DNA of 61,000 nt from Mesostigma viride. Lineage: Eukaryota; Streptophyta; Mesostigmatophyceae; Mesostigmatales; Mesostigmataceae. Shown here in pieces: positions 29,590 through 40,363 of the stretch. Where the stretch lies: positions 369,686 to 430,685 of the forward strand of contig RPFO01000389.1 in assembly GCA_009746045.1 (NCBI GenBank), in the 5' to 3' direction. Under the pieces are notes generated by a model that saw nothing but the letters and a program-made list of their open reading frames with translations, did not search any database and had not been told where the DNA came from. A program made the position numbers and the translations under genes. Each line of letters opens with the position of its first letter. Position 1 is the first letter of the stretch.

Positions 29590-30514
29590 TCACAGTAGAT
29601 GGCCCCGGAAGTGGGCGCGCCAGTGCGCCGGGTCCCAGGAATGCGCCAGGGCCCAGAGGCGCGGGGGGAGGTCCAGCAGCAGGGCCCGGTGGAGTCCCAC
29701 GTAGCGCTGCACCGAGTCAGCCGCGCGCCAACGGCCGCGCCGCTGGATGTCCGCCGTCGGGATGTTGCGCAAGGCGTCGTGGGTGGCCCCACCATGCCGC
29801 AGCGAGTGCAGCGTGAACTTGCCCGGGAGCTGGAGCTGGGTCCAGACACTGACCCACTGTGACCGCGCCTGCGCATACGTGAGCCCGCCGAAGACCAGCG
29901 CCCCCGGTGCCCGGCCGCGGCACAGCGCGGACAAGAGGCCCAACGAGAGAGGGTCCTCCACGAGGACATGCTGGGTACCACCTTGGGCTGTCTTGGGGTC
30001 CCGGAGCAGGAGTGCCCCCTGACCACGCGCCGGCCCCAGGCGGGGGTCCCCTGGGAACGCCACGTCCCCAACGTGCAGGCCCAAAGCCTCGCTGATGCGC
30101 AGATACTGCTGGAAAGCCACCAGCACCAGCGCAGCCATGGCGGTCTGATGGCGGGAGAGTAGCAGGACAGCCGCGAGGTAGCACAGTCGCCACGGGACCG
30201 GGGGGGACTCTGGCAGGGGACCAGCCGACCCCAGCCGCGCAGCATGCGGTCAGCCATCTGCCACGAGTCGACCACCGAGGGCTGGTACAACGGAGCCCCT
30301 GCTTCGCCTGCTGACAAAGAGTCCGCCCCCTGCCCCCACCACTCTCGTACACCGCCGAGACCCACTCGCAGAACAGTGCCTCGGCCTCGGTGGGGTCGTG
30401 CTCCCCGGGTGGAAGCCACGCCAGAAAGACCGACACGGCGCGGTGGTAGCGGGGCAGGGTGGAACGGGGGTTGACCGTGCCCTCCAAGAGCCGGTGACGG
30501 GCGTTGCGCAGCCG
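29590..30514 (-). CDS. Tyrosine recombinase (with frame breaks)
   Basis: This recombinase would integrate the circular cDNA without a target duplication. Directly after the 2A motif comes an N-terminal core-binding region (RYHRAVSVFLAWLPPGEHD..., ALFCEWVSAVYESG). The frame then breaks in a G-rich run near 30335. A second frame codes SVVDSWQMADRMLRGW. A third, from about 30205, gives an intact catalytic domain: RISEALGLHVGDV (first Arg), then HSLRHGGATHDAL (H-x-x-R), then RRGRWRAADSVQRYVGLHRA (distal His/Trp position plus nucleophile Tyr). It ends at 29590. The three pieces form one gene if two homopolymer indels are assumed. The catalytic set R, H-x-x-R, Y is present. Confidence 0.85.
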
Positions 30515-30538
30515 CGGCCCCGGATTGGCCTCCACGTC
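30515..30538 (-). promoter_or_regulatory. 2A-like 'stop-carry-on' motif DVEANPGP
   Basis: In the uninterrupted frame that runs from RNase H into the recombinase, the translation reads LTSDGDVEANPGPRL. The eight residues match the 2A consensus D(V/I)ExNPGP exactly. It lies about 20 residues after the RNase H C-terminus (NPADGPSRA) and just before the recombinase N-domain, where separating two proteins makes sense. In 2A peptides the ribosome skips the Gly-Pro bond. Confidence 0.75.
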
Positions 30539-32588
30539 GCCGTCGGAGGTGAGGTCCCGGCGCCAGCCACCCGCCACCGGGGCACTGCGCGCTCGGCTGG
30601 GTCCATCCGCAGGGTTACTCGAGGTACGCACATACACCCAATGAGACCGGGTGTCCGCCGCCAAGGACAGGGCCGCTACGCGCCGGGCCACTTGGTTGAG
30701 CCGGTAAGAAGACGACCGGCCCTTGACCATGCAGCCGAGGACCGCGCTGGAGTCCACCATCCGCACAACGCGCGTCCCGCGGACGGCCAGGGAGCGACAC
30801 GACCATTCCAGACCCTGGGCAGCCACGCGCGCCTCCTTGATGTTGATGTGCTCCCGCGGGTTGCCCCAGCGGTAGGACACCGCCGTCCGCCACGGCGCGG
30901 TGGCGATCACCTGGTAGTCCGCCTCCGTCAGCCGCTCAACGGTCCAAGGCGTATCCGAGGCCCCCAGCGCCACCGTGGCCCACCCCCGAGCCTCCCGGCG
31001 CTGGGCCAAGGACTGCACCTGTGCAGCCGGTAGGTCGGCGTACACGATCCCGGCCCCCTCCGTGCTGGCGTCTGTCACCACCACCCGGCCCGCGAGGGGG
31101 GCTGCCCGCGGCGCCCGTAGGAAGGGCGCCGTGGCGACAGCCGCCGTGAGCTCCTCCCGCACGCTTTGCCACAACTGCCAGCGGCGGCGCCGCGCGTACC
31201 AGTCCCACGGGTCTGCCCGCATGACGTGCAGCAAGCGGTACGTCTCCCCCCAGAGGGAGAGCAGCGGCCGGCACAGCAGCTGGATCCACACCCACTTGCC
31301 GACGAGGGACTCGAGCTCCCGCTGGTAGGTGAACCCGCGCCGCAAGACGGCCTGGGTGGCGGCAACGACCCCAGCCAGCCGCTCCGCGGTCGGGACGATG
31401 CTTCCGTCGCGCCGGTGCACGACACCCAAGGCCACCACGTCCCGCTGGTCGGGGCTGGCCGGCACCACCTTACTCGCCTTCTGCGGCAGCCCCGCTGCTG
31501 CATAGGCTGCCGCGGCCCGCGCCAGCTGCTGGTTGACACCCGTCGCCGTTGCACAGTGGGAGACGTGCAGGTCGTCGATGGTGATGGCATGGAGGCCCTC
31601 CTCGTCGTGCGGCGGGTCGAAGATGGCGGCGGGGGCCAAGGGGTTGGCCGGGTCCTCCTCCCACCGGAGGCGCACCGTCTGGCCCAGGGTCCCTTGTCCA
31701 CCACCAGCAGGAGCTGGGCCATGTTAATGCTGACGCCCCGACGGGGATCCAAAGCCCCAGAGCGGTACAGCACCGCCATGTGGATCACCTGGGCGACCAC
31801 CACGGCGTGCTTGTTACCCATGGGCCAGCAGCGCATCCACGGCCACACCCGCCGGGCGGGCCCGGGCAGCCCGACGTCCCGGGAGTCCACAGCCGGCCAA
31901 GCGCAGTACTTGCGCAGCCAGTCGGGGAGCCGCAGGCGGTTGTAGTAGCCCTCGAGGTCGGAAGTGCCCCCGAACACCGGGCAGCCAGCCCGCACCCACA
32001 GCTCGGCTATCACCCCAAGGTGGGGGAGAAGGGCCGCGGGGGGTCTACCAGGAGCCAGTTGCCAGGCCGGTTGTCCACGATGAGTCGCATCGAGCCGTCC
32101 GGCTTCTTGCGCCCCGCCACCCCATTTACTGCTGGGGGCGCCTGCTCATAAAACCCCCCGACAACCCCGGCCTCCAACGCGCGCAGCAACAGCTTGATGT
32201 ACTCCGCAGGGGCGCACCCCCGGGTGGCCCGGAACCGCACCCGCCGCTCGCCGGGTGTCAACAGTCGCACCAGCGTCTCCTCGCTGGCATACACGGCCGC
32301 CACCGAGGGCGGCAAGAGCCCCAGCACGTCCACGGTGCCCCCCTCCCCCGGCGCGGGGAACGCGACCTTGTCCGCCTGAATTGTTGTGAAAGGTCCACTT
32401 GTGTTGTAGTCATCCCTGACTGGGGCCGGGCCAGCTGCCGCTACAACAGGCTGCTGGCGGCAATAGGCCCGGCAAGTTTTGAAGATCTCTGTAGAGCCGC
32501 CTCCTGGACCGGCCCCGTCGCCCGGGCCGGCAGGTTTAGCGGGTGTCGGCCCCCGCCCCCACACCAGTTTAGGCCCCCACCGCCGCAC
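30539..32588 (-). CDS. pol: Reverse transcriptase - RNase H of the tyrosine-recombinase element (two frame breaks)
   Basis: The first frame (32588 to about 32015) gives the RT fingers (KKPDGSMRLIVDNRPGN). The second (32013 to about 31690) gives motif A region DLEGYYNRLRLP and motif B-like PMGNKHAVVVAQVI. The third (from about 31690) gives motif C as ITIDDLHVSH (DD present, IDD not YMDD), then RNase H: VVTDASTEGAG, HINIKEARVAAQGL, RMVDSSAVLGCMVKG, TSSNPADGPSRA. This RNase H style is typical of DIRS-group elements. Each break needs one base and lies at GGGG or GGGACCC. The third frame runs on through the 2A motif into the recombinase. Confidence 0.85.
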
Positions 32589-32949
32589 AGGCGGCGTCCT
32601 GACCCCGAAGGGTCAAGGCCGCCCGCTGTCGGCGCCGGGCAGACCCCAGCGCGCCCCACCGGCGCTTTGCCAAGTCAACTGGTAGAGGCAACGGAAGCAA
32701 GGCATGTTGTCGATTGGTATTTACCCCAGATTCGCCCCTGGCGCCCAGCGGCCAAACAGGCCGCACCGGCACGCCAAGTGGAGCCACTGGCTGTGGGGGG
32801 CTTCCAGATTCCACCACCGAATCCCGACCAGGCCCTGACGTGCCCGTCAGAGTGCGCCCAGCCGTGCCACGCCCCACACCAGAATATTTCGAGAATTGAT
32901 TCACACGATCCCCAGCAGAGGGGGCGGGGCCAAATTCCCCGGGCTGATT

Positions 32950-33095
32950 CTGCAGAATCTGGGAAAGCCCTAGCGTGCCCACTAGAGTGCGCCTCCCCAG
33001 ATCCAAATTCGACAAAATCTGCCGATTCCGCGGCAGATTCTGGGAAAGCCCTAGCGTGCCCACTAGAGTGCGCCTCCCCAGATTCAAATTCGGCA
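32950..33095. repeat. Tandem duplication of about 81 bp
   Basis: The block GGGAAAGCCCTAGCGTGCCC to CTCCCCAGATYCAAATTCG occurs twice, and a decayed third unit lies at 32830-32900. On the minus strand it codes NL(N/D)LGRRTLVGTLGLSQ twice. It lies between gag and RT. Confidence 0.8.
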
Positions 33096-33104
33096 AAGTC
33101 TCCC

Positions 33105-34213
33105 CTACTCCTTCTTCGGCCCCTTGCCCTTCTCTAGGCGGTTGGAGAGCTCGGCTGCCTTCATAGCGCTCTGCACTGCCGGATGCCACAGCAGGTTCGC
33201 ATCCTCCTGCAAGGGGAGCATCGCTAATGCTGCCCCCTTGAACCCTTGCATGGTATCGGCCAGCGTGATCGCCGTCAGAATTTTCATCAGGTACTCGGGG
33301 GCTGCCATGTGCTTGATGGCATCGTCCCCCATTCCCCGCGGCAGCCAGCCTAACTCCGTGTTCAGAGTATCCAGCGTGAAGGCGATCTGGTGGGCCAGGA
33401 GCTTGCGCACCTCGGCCCCCTGACCCGTCCAGGTCGGCTTGGTGGCCAGCAGCCATCCCCTGATGCTCCCCCCGCCACCGACTCCGCAGACCGCAGAGCA
33501 CTCGGCAGCAGGGGCTGCCGCGCTCCGCACTCCACGTTCACCGAGGTGGCGTGGGAGGGCAGCTCCACGCCCGGCGTGCAGGTCTGTCGACCCCCTTGCG
33601 CAGCTATGGCTTGCTCGCTGGTCAGCAGGCCGCTCATAACCAAGCGGCCCATTGCTAAAGCTAGAGCGTCGCCATCCTCCCCTGCCTGCTGCCGGCCGCG
33701 CTGGGTTGAACGCGCCGTCTGGGGAGGCTGGCGGCCCGCCCTGTCGCCAGATTTTCCCGCTTCCCCACCCGCCAAAAACTGGTCGACGCGTAGCCCCACC
33801 CCGGAGCTCACGCGTCGATTGTTCCCTGACTCCTCCCGGACTTCGTGCCGGGGCTCCTCCTCCTCCTCGTAATTTTCCTCCTCGCCCGGGTCCTGCAGCG
33901 CATCCCGCAGCATGGCAGCGATGGCGGACTGCATCGTCTCCCTGGGAAGGGGCTCGACGTAAAAACCACGTCGCCTCAAGTACTTCTCGAGGTTGTCGAG
34001 CCGACGACAGTCTGGTAGGGCCAGGATGCGATCCAGCCAGCGTGGGCCGCCCCCCAACAAGGCCCTCGCCCTGATGGCGATGTCCTTTAGCGAGCCATCC
34101 ATAGGGACAACCCGCATTCGGTTTAGCCACTCCGCTTCCGGTGGTCTCACCGCCGCCAATGCCGGCGGAACCATCGCGTCTGCCATTGCATCCTGAAAGA
34201 CCTCCTCGGCCAT
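33105..34213 (-). CDS. gag: Gag-like ORF of the tyrosine-recombinase element (frame break)
   Basis: It starts MAEEVFQDAMADAMVPPALA at 34213, about 60 bases inside the terminal repeat. It has a helical N-terminus, an acidic stretch EEENYEEEEEP and a Gln/Arg-rich linker. It continues in a second frame as LLATKPTWTGQGAEVRKLLA... to EKGKGPKKE at 33105. One base is gained or lost near 33450-33480. No zinc knuckle was found. Position as first ORF suggests the structural protein; there is no domain match I can name. Confidence 0.6.
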
Positions 34214-34271
34214 TGGTAAGTTGTCTGATTGACGCCGTTATTAGATAGGCGTATAATGCTTCACGAGTTTC

Positions 34272-34463
34272 GAGTCAAGAAAAACGGGTAGGCTCACCGC
34301 CATCCCCCTCTCCCTTTATAGGAAAACCTCCCTAGCAAGGGTGGGGGGGGGGATCTGTGCCAGAAATATTTTTTTACAAATTCTTTCTAGAAGCTACTAG
34401 CGGCGAGTACCCTGACCCTAATGCACCATGTAGCACAAGATAATACGAGCATTAGCTCACAAA
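34272..34463. repeat. Split direct repeat B, terminal copy
   Basis: 192 bp copy of 29163-29350 at the 5' end of the element in minus-strand sense. Confidence 0.95.
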
Positions 34464-35084
34464 TGGAAGCAGATTACAACACTTGCTAACCGAGTGTAGC
34501 CCAGACCCGTCTATTCACATAAGCAACACAAGACCTGCAATGATGCCTGCCAGAAAGCCAGCAAGCCACCAACGTGCCAACGCAAGCCAGCAAACATGCA
34601 GCAAGCATAGCAAGAACTAACCACAGTGATAATTTCACATCCCCAATCTGCCAGTCCTTAGTTGCGGAGCTGAGGCTGATTGCGGGTGCGGCCCGCTAAC
34701 GGTGAAAGGTGGTTACCTGCAAAAACAATCGCCCTATAATTGCGCACAGCACTTGAGTGCTCTGTGATCTCTCAATAGAAGCCCATGTTCCGTCAATAAC
34801 TTGCGAGTTGCGCCTGCAAGGCAAACAAGTACAGACAGCCACAAATGCAAGCAATACAGCTATGCGTATAACCTAGATATGCAAACAGGCGCACAAGTAA
34901 GCAAGCCACCTAGTACAGCATTGAATGCATGCAATTGCGGCGGCGACAGCAATGGCAGTCATGACTTTGGACAGCCATGAGAGTCGTGACAGTCATGATA
35001 GCAAGGACAGCCATGAGAGCCATAACGGGCATTACCGCCATGACTGCCCAGCAGCGAACAACCCCAAGACAAGTATAGAACCAT
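34464..35084. other. No recognisable gene
   Basis: About 620 bp. It has short irregular repeats of GCAAGCCAGCAA type (34550-34620) and of GACAGYCATGA type (34968-35045). No domain-bearing ORF. Confidence 0.5.
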
Positions 35085-36229
35085 AACCAACAAGCACTCC
35101 TGCTTGATGGGCTCTCGCTCGACAATGCAACGTCGGGACCTGACCCAAAGCACGGCCGCTTTTATGCACACTCCTACATTCATCAACCTACAATGGACAA
35201 CGCAGAAGAACCAAGACAGCTTGCAGGAAAGAAGAAAAAAGAACAGCAAACCCGCTCGCCAGTTGCATGTTACGGCTGTTGAAAGGTGATGGCGAGCACG
35301 GTCGCAGGCAACTTGCCTGGATTTTGGTCCGCCTGGCAACATTACAAGGCAATATCAATCTTCTAAGTGACACTCCATTGGCAGAAGCAATAATGCCAAG
35401 GAACATTCGATAGTAATGCCGTCATTAGTTTGACTGCCTTGGAACATTCATGCACGGCAAACACGGTAAGACTCAGGAAAACATCCATGCAAAAATGCCT
35501 GCTATTGGATTGAAATCAACGCTTACGTGTACAATTATTGAAACAACAAGATATTGAAACATCAGTCTACACTCAGATAAATGTCCATGCAGGCCCCTTC
35601 ACTTCCCGGAATAACTCCCCCGCAATGGCTGCCGGGTTTGGCCGCTGCTCTGTCTGCTCTCACGTTGGGTTTAACAGCTGTTACCTGTCAGAGCTCTAGA
35701 CTCTTACTTAACGACAGCTCTACCAAACGAAAGCCACTATTTTTATCACGATTGGCCCGTCGTTGTATCATCCCACCAGCCTGAGCCACTACACGATCCA
35801 TAAGAAGCACTCCAACCAATCTCCTGGTGGGAGGTTGGGCCCCGGCAAAGGCCCGGGCCAATGCGACTTTTCGAGGACATAACTTAGCTCCCCTTGCGTA
35901 AATGCAGCCCGCCACCGGCCTTCATGAAAGACACAATATAAACTTTGATCGACCATGCAACGTGAAGTGGCGAAGTCTCGATTTGCGCGCGACAGCGCAG
36001 TTATGGCCTGCCCTGCTTTCCGCACCAAATTTCTCTGACGATTATAAAGAACGCTTCCACTCGCATACTCGTCGTCCAGATTTGGCCCGTCGGAAGGGCG
36101 TCGGGCGAGGTAAAAGCAACCTTGCTACGATTGAAAATTCCATGGTGTTATGCGAAATAATGGAGCCTTCCGTGCAATTTGGAGTAACGAGCATTGCGTC
36201 AGGCCTGCGTCGGGCGCAGTGCTTCCTTG
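35085..36229 (+). repeat. Repeat D, copy 2
   Basis: Reverse-complement partner of 19782-20973. It is interrupted by cop-C2 at 36235 and resumes at 43659 (AAGTCTCGATTTGCGCGCG). Contains ORF-like stretches shared by both copies but no known domain. Confidence 0.85.
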
Positions 36230-36234
36230 AAATG

Positions 36235-36938
36235 TGTTAGGAGTAAAAAAACAATGTTTGCCACAAAGTTTTACTTTACTTCACTCAGATAAAAATAAGT
36301 CTCAGTCGGCAGCTGGCCGGCTGCTAGTTCCACCACAGGAGTGTGTGAGGTGTGAGGTACTGAGAGAGCAAACATGGTGCGTAGCTTCGCCTTTTAAACA
36401 AGTCCAGGCTCAGCTACTGGGTAGCAGTTATGATCTACCTACAACGTGGCCACACCAAACCGGGTCTTTTCTGACTGTGTGGCAGTTACAATCATGTAAC
36501 GTGATCTCAAGCCAACCATTCACAACCAAAGTTCAAGGTCAGACACAGAATGACTGGGTCACTCATGGAACAGAACTTAAACATGCGGCACATGCCCGTC
36601 CATGCAGTCCAGAGCTAGCACTAAACTATAAGTACTAGTTTCAGGCAGGTGATCGCAGCAACGGTGCTCACCACTAGACACTCCCGGCCAGTTAGGCTCG
36701 AAACACACGCCCTGATCAAGCATGCTGTTTCCGGCCCCACCGTCTAGGTCATCTAGTCGCTCTACACGTAAGCCAGCCATCATTTCAATGCACAAGGATA
36801 CACATTTCCATCACCATTCATCTTCATCATCCTGAACGACTCGAACACGCGGACAAGATAACGGCAGGCTCGAGCTACCATGGTCCGGATTCTCCCGATT
36901 TCTGGCCTGCGCTGGTTGTCTCCTTGATACTTCTGACA
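36235..36938 (-). repeat. 3' LTR of cop-C2 with an internal insert
   Basis: TGTTAGGAGTAAAA...CTTCTGACA. Compared with the other two LTRs of the family it carries about 272 extra bases (36652-36923) near its outer end in place of TG. The insert has no terminal inverted repeats that I can see. A purine tract (reverse of 36939-36950, AGTAAGGGGG) adjoins it. Confidence 0.85.
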
Positions 36939-37078
36939 CCCCCTTACTCGGCACACAGGCCGGAAAACAAACTCAATCAAGCCAGAACAAATGTTCACTA
37001 AAAGAACTGTAGTATGGGACCACTGTCACAGGCTAGCAAGTGTGTCCTTATGTTGTCTCATCACGAATTGCCTGTAAC

Positions 37079-38838
37079 TCAAATACCCAACAACTTGTGT
37101 CTGAGCTCCACAAAACGTGGCTCGGGTAGTGCCTTGTTGGTGAGCATGTCGGCGATCATCGCTGCCCCAGGAAGGTGAGACACCTGAACGGTGCCATCCG
37201 CGATCTTCGCGCGGATGTAGTGGTACTTGACGTCGATGTGCTTGGTACGCCGAGGGTGGACAGGGTCTCGTGACAGAGCCACAGCACCAGTGTTGTCGCA
37301 AAACACCTGAATTGGCCCTGAGGCCGGATCACCCAACTCCTTGGTGATGGTGAGAAGGGGAACCACCTGCTGCGTGACACCGCACAGGGCCATGTACTCG
37401 GCCTCACAGGTGGACAGGGCTGGAGTGGGCTGCTTGCGACTGGTCCACTCCACCGCAGCACCGCGGTACATGACCACGTTGCCAGTGATTGACTTGCGGT
37501 CCACAGGATCGTTTGCCCAGTCGGCATCCGAGTAGGCCACCAGCCCCCCCTGCCCCGTGTAGGACAGACCCAGGTCCTTGGTGTGTACCGCGTACTGAAG
37601 CACCCGGCGTGCCAGCCCAAGGTCGCTTACAGTAGGGTTTTTCATATTCTGAGTCAGCAGGTTGACTGCGAATGCCAGGTCAGGCCGAGTGCATCCCATC
37701 GCATACAGGAGTGCCCCGGTGATCGCTTGGTAGACGCGAGTGTCGTCCGCGTTGAGAAGCCCCCCCTCACCACGGGGGGTGTTGGGGACGATGGGCGTCT
37801 TCACCGCCCGTGGGGAGACCCCAAAGCGCTCAGCGAGGGCCTCCAGGTACGGGCCTTGGTGCAGAAAAACTGTGCGCGCCGGCGGGTCGAGGACCAGGGA
37901 GACCCCCAGAAAGAGGGAGGGGGCATCCGTCTCGGTGATCTGGAAGCGCTGGGACACCCGTTGGGTCCACTGCGATAGCCACTCCGCCGAGGAGTGGGAG
38001 ACCAGGAGATCGTCGACATGGACGAAGGCAAAACCACCAACATACAGGAACAGACACGTGTCCGTGGTGCTCTGGACAGCGCCAGTCTCATGGATGAGGT
38101 AGTCCCGGAGCGTGTGGTGCCAGTTCCGGGGCGCCTGTTTGAGCCCATAGAGGCTCCGCCGGAGGCCCCAGAGGTACGTTTGGCCAGTGGGGTCGCGCTC
38201 CTCAAAGCCCTTGGGGGGAAGGACATACACGTCCTCCTCCAACTCAGCATAGAGGAACGCAGTGCGGACATCCAGCTGCCGGATAGGGTGGCCAGCAGTG
38301 CCAGCACGAGCCAAGCCCAGGCGCACGGTGGCAGCACGGACGGTGGGAGCAAAAGTCTCACCGAAATCAATTCCCTCGCGCTATGCAAACCCCTTGCACA
38401 CGAACCGGGCCTTGCACCGCCCATCAGCTTTCTGGGCGAAGACCCACTTGGTGGGCAGGAGCTTGGCACCGCGCGGGAGATCACGCGCACATGCAGAAGC
38501 TCGTAAACCTGGTGCTCCTGGAGGCTGGCCAGCTCACTCTCCATGGCCGTGCGCCATTCCGGCGAGGCAAGGTCGGCAGCAGGTCGAGAGGAGGGCACGG
38601 ACGCAGGCTGGCTATGAAAAGCAGCGGCGAAGCACAGGTCGGCGACAAGTGAGTGATGCGCGTGGATCTGTGCAGCCTTGGTGACGGGTTGATCCGGCCA
38701 GGAAGAAAGCGCGTCATCCAATACATCATCGCCCCCGAAACCAGGGGGAGCGGGGGTGTTACTGCCATGCATGAGAAAGGTCGCCACACAAGGCAGCACC
38801 ACGGGAACCCCACACGGGGAGGAGACCTGCAGAGGCAC
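37079..38838 (-). pseudogene. pol: RT and RNase H of cop-C2
   Basis: The first frame (38838 to about 38480) starts the RT with SPEWRTAMESELASLQEHQV. After a frame break and an in-frame TAG near 38383 (KGFA*REGIDF, where Gln is expected) the frame 38326-37079 is intact. It reads QLDVRTAFLYAELEEDVYV, SLYGLKQAPRNWH, then catalytic FVHVDDLLV. RNase H follows with YSDADWAND, CEAEYMALC, CDNTGAVAL, TKHIDVKYHYIR and ADMLTNKALPEP. HVDD replaces the commoner YVDD. These are canonical Copia signatures. Confidence 0.92.
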
Positions 38839-38839
38839 C

Positions 38840-39594
38840 AGGGGACGCTGGAGGAGAATAGCCGGTGCTGTCAGCCGTGCTCTCCAGGTCGACCGAGGTA
38901 CTCAAATGCGGCGGAGGCATCCCCGCCCCGGCGTGTTCATATGACGCCGCAGAACGCGAGTGGCCAGAGGCCGGCACACGCAACAGAGGGGCATGCTGTC
39001 GAGCATCTGACACGGTGAGGGAAGATGTCGGCGCCGAGGCAGGAGCCGGAGCCGTCGGAGCAGGGCCGTTCCGCACAAGTGCCTGGATGGCCGCAGCGGC
39101 GGCTGGGGGGAGAACGAAACGCTCAGGAGTCCCCCCGATGCTGACATAGCTGTCCTCACGGCCTGCTGGCAAGGCAGTGGAGGGCGTTGCCGGCCCCCAA
39201 GAGTCCTCGGCAGAGGCAGAGGGTAACTGCAAAGGGGCAGGAGTCAGCATGCCGGCGGGAAAGAGGTCGGCCTCCGCAAAGGGGGCCGCCGGGAGCCACT
39301 GCGCAGCCTGCGTCGCCTTGTCGGGCACCCACACGAGGTAGGCCGGGGAGTCAAGCTTGTATCCCACGAAGAGGCCATCCTCAGCGCGAGAATCAAACTT
39401 CTCACGGGCTGCCCCCTCAACCAAGACGTGGGAGGGGCAACCAAACACACGCATGCCGGATAAATCCGCAGGGCGCCCATACAGGAGGAAGTAGGGCGTT
39501 GCGTGCTCCGGGTTGCTGCGGCAGGGCAGCCTGTTGATGATGTAGATGGCGCACGCAAAGGCTAGAGCCCAGAACTCCTTGCCGAGCATCAAGT
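38840..39594 (-). pseudogene. pol: Integrase C-terminal part and linker of cop-C2
   Basis: It begins MMLGKEFWALAFACAIYIIN, the usual Copia sequence after the catalytic Glu. It continues with RVFGCPSHVLVEGAAREKF and then LFVGYKLDSPAYLVW. A long Pro/Ala/Ser-rich linker follows before RT. It is separated from the catalytic core by the 769 bp insertion on its 5' side. Confidence 0.88.
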
Positions 39595-40363
39595 TTCGTT
39601 TAAGTGGCCAGCCGGAGCGGCTGCTTAGGTTTTAGCGGGCAAGTGTTCGAAGCGCGTCATTGGTGAATTACTGGGGAACTTGGGTTTCCCCGCGAAACTC
39701 CAACCGCACGTTCAGATTTCCAAATCTCAAGTAAAGTTCGGCGCAACTTTCTGAACGGGGGCAGTTGACGAGCAGCATTCCTCCGGACGAATGAATTGCG
39801 TTCCATACTTGCGCAAAATTTTGAAAGGTGGCTTGCGTGCAGCCCTACTAAAATTTGCGCGGACGTTCAGATTTCCAAATCTCAAGTAAATTTCAGCGGA
39901 ACTTTCTGAACGGGGGTAGTTGGCGGGCAGCGTTCCTCCAGACGAATGAAATGCGTTCCATACTGCCGCAAAATTTTGAAAGGTAGCTTGCGTGCAGCCC
40001 TACTAAAATTTGCGCGAAGTGTGGGACTGAAAATTCGTAACGGAAATTTTTTGGTAGTTGCCGTCACTTCCTCTTGTGCAAACGTGTGGGAGTGAAAATT
40101 CGTAACGGAAACTTTTTGGTAGTTGCCGTCACTTCATTTTGCGCGAGTGTTGGGCTGAAAATTCGTAACGGAAACTTTTTGGTAGTTGGCGTCACTTCCT
40201 TTGGTTCGACTGAAAATTCGCTGAAATTCGCTGAATTCGTACCGTAGCCTAATTTTTAGTACCTCGAAGTGACGGGGCACCTAAAAATTTGCCCACAAGT
40301 ACACTTGGCAGCGCGCTCACAGGGAAAAATTGTACAGCCGCTCCGGCGGGCCACTTGAACGAA
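39595..40363. mobile_element. Small TIR element with internal tandem repeats, inside integrase
   Basis: Its ends are TTCGTTTAAGTGGCC-GCCGGAG-type inverted repeats of about 28 bp (39595-39622 and 40336-40363). Inside are a roughly 157 bp tandem duplication (39703-40018) and a roughly 60 bp unit (TGAAAATTCGTAACGGAAA...) repeated three to four times (40025-40215). No ORF. The target duplication is not clear. Non-autonomous DNA transposon. Confidence 0.7.

Larger units (their letters stand above)
28978..34463 (-). mobile_element. Tyrosine-recombinase retrotransposon (PAT/Ngaro-like)
   Basis: On the plus strand the repeats are A (28978-29137), B (29163-29350), A (29348-29507), coding interior, B (34272-34463). 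Read on the minus strand this is repeat - interior - split repeats, the hallmark of Ngaro/PAT-type elements. It codes a Gag-like protein, RT, RNase H, a 2A-like motif and a tyrosine recombinase. GC content of the coding part is far above that of the flanks. Several one-base frame breaks (near 32015, 31690, 30335, 30205, and in gag) lie in or near G/C runs. No methyltransferase domain was seen. The Chlamydomonas TOC1 element is a known algal relative in architecture. Confidence 0.9.

Noticed and set aside
29493-30419. Separate 308-aa minus-strand protein
   Set aside because: Only about 50 codons (around SVVDSWQMADRML) belong to the recombinase; the rest is an out-of-frame reading of GC-rich sequence.
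30398-32151. Several plus-strand ORFs of 60-260 codons
   Set aside because: Antisense to RT/RNase H in high-GC sequence, without known motifs.
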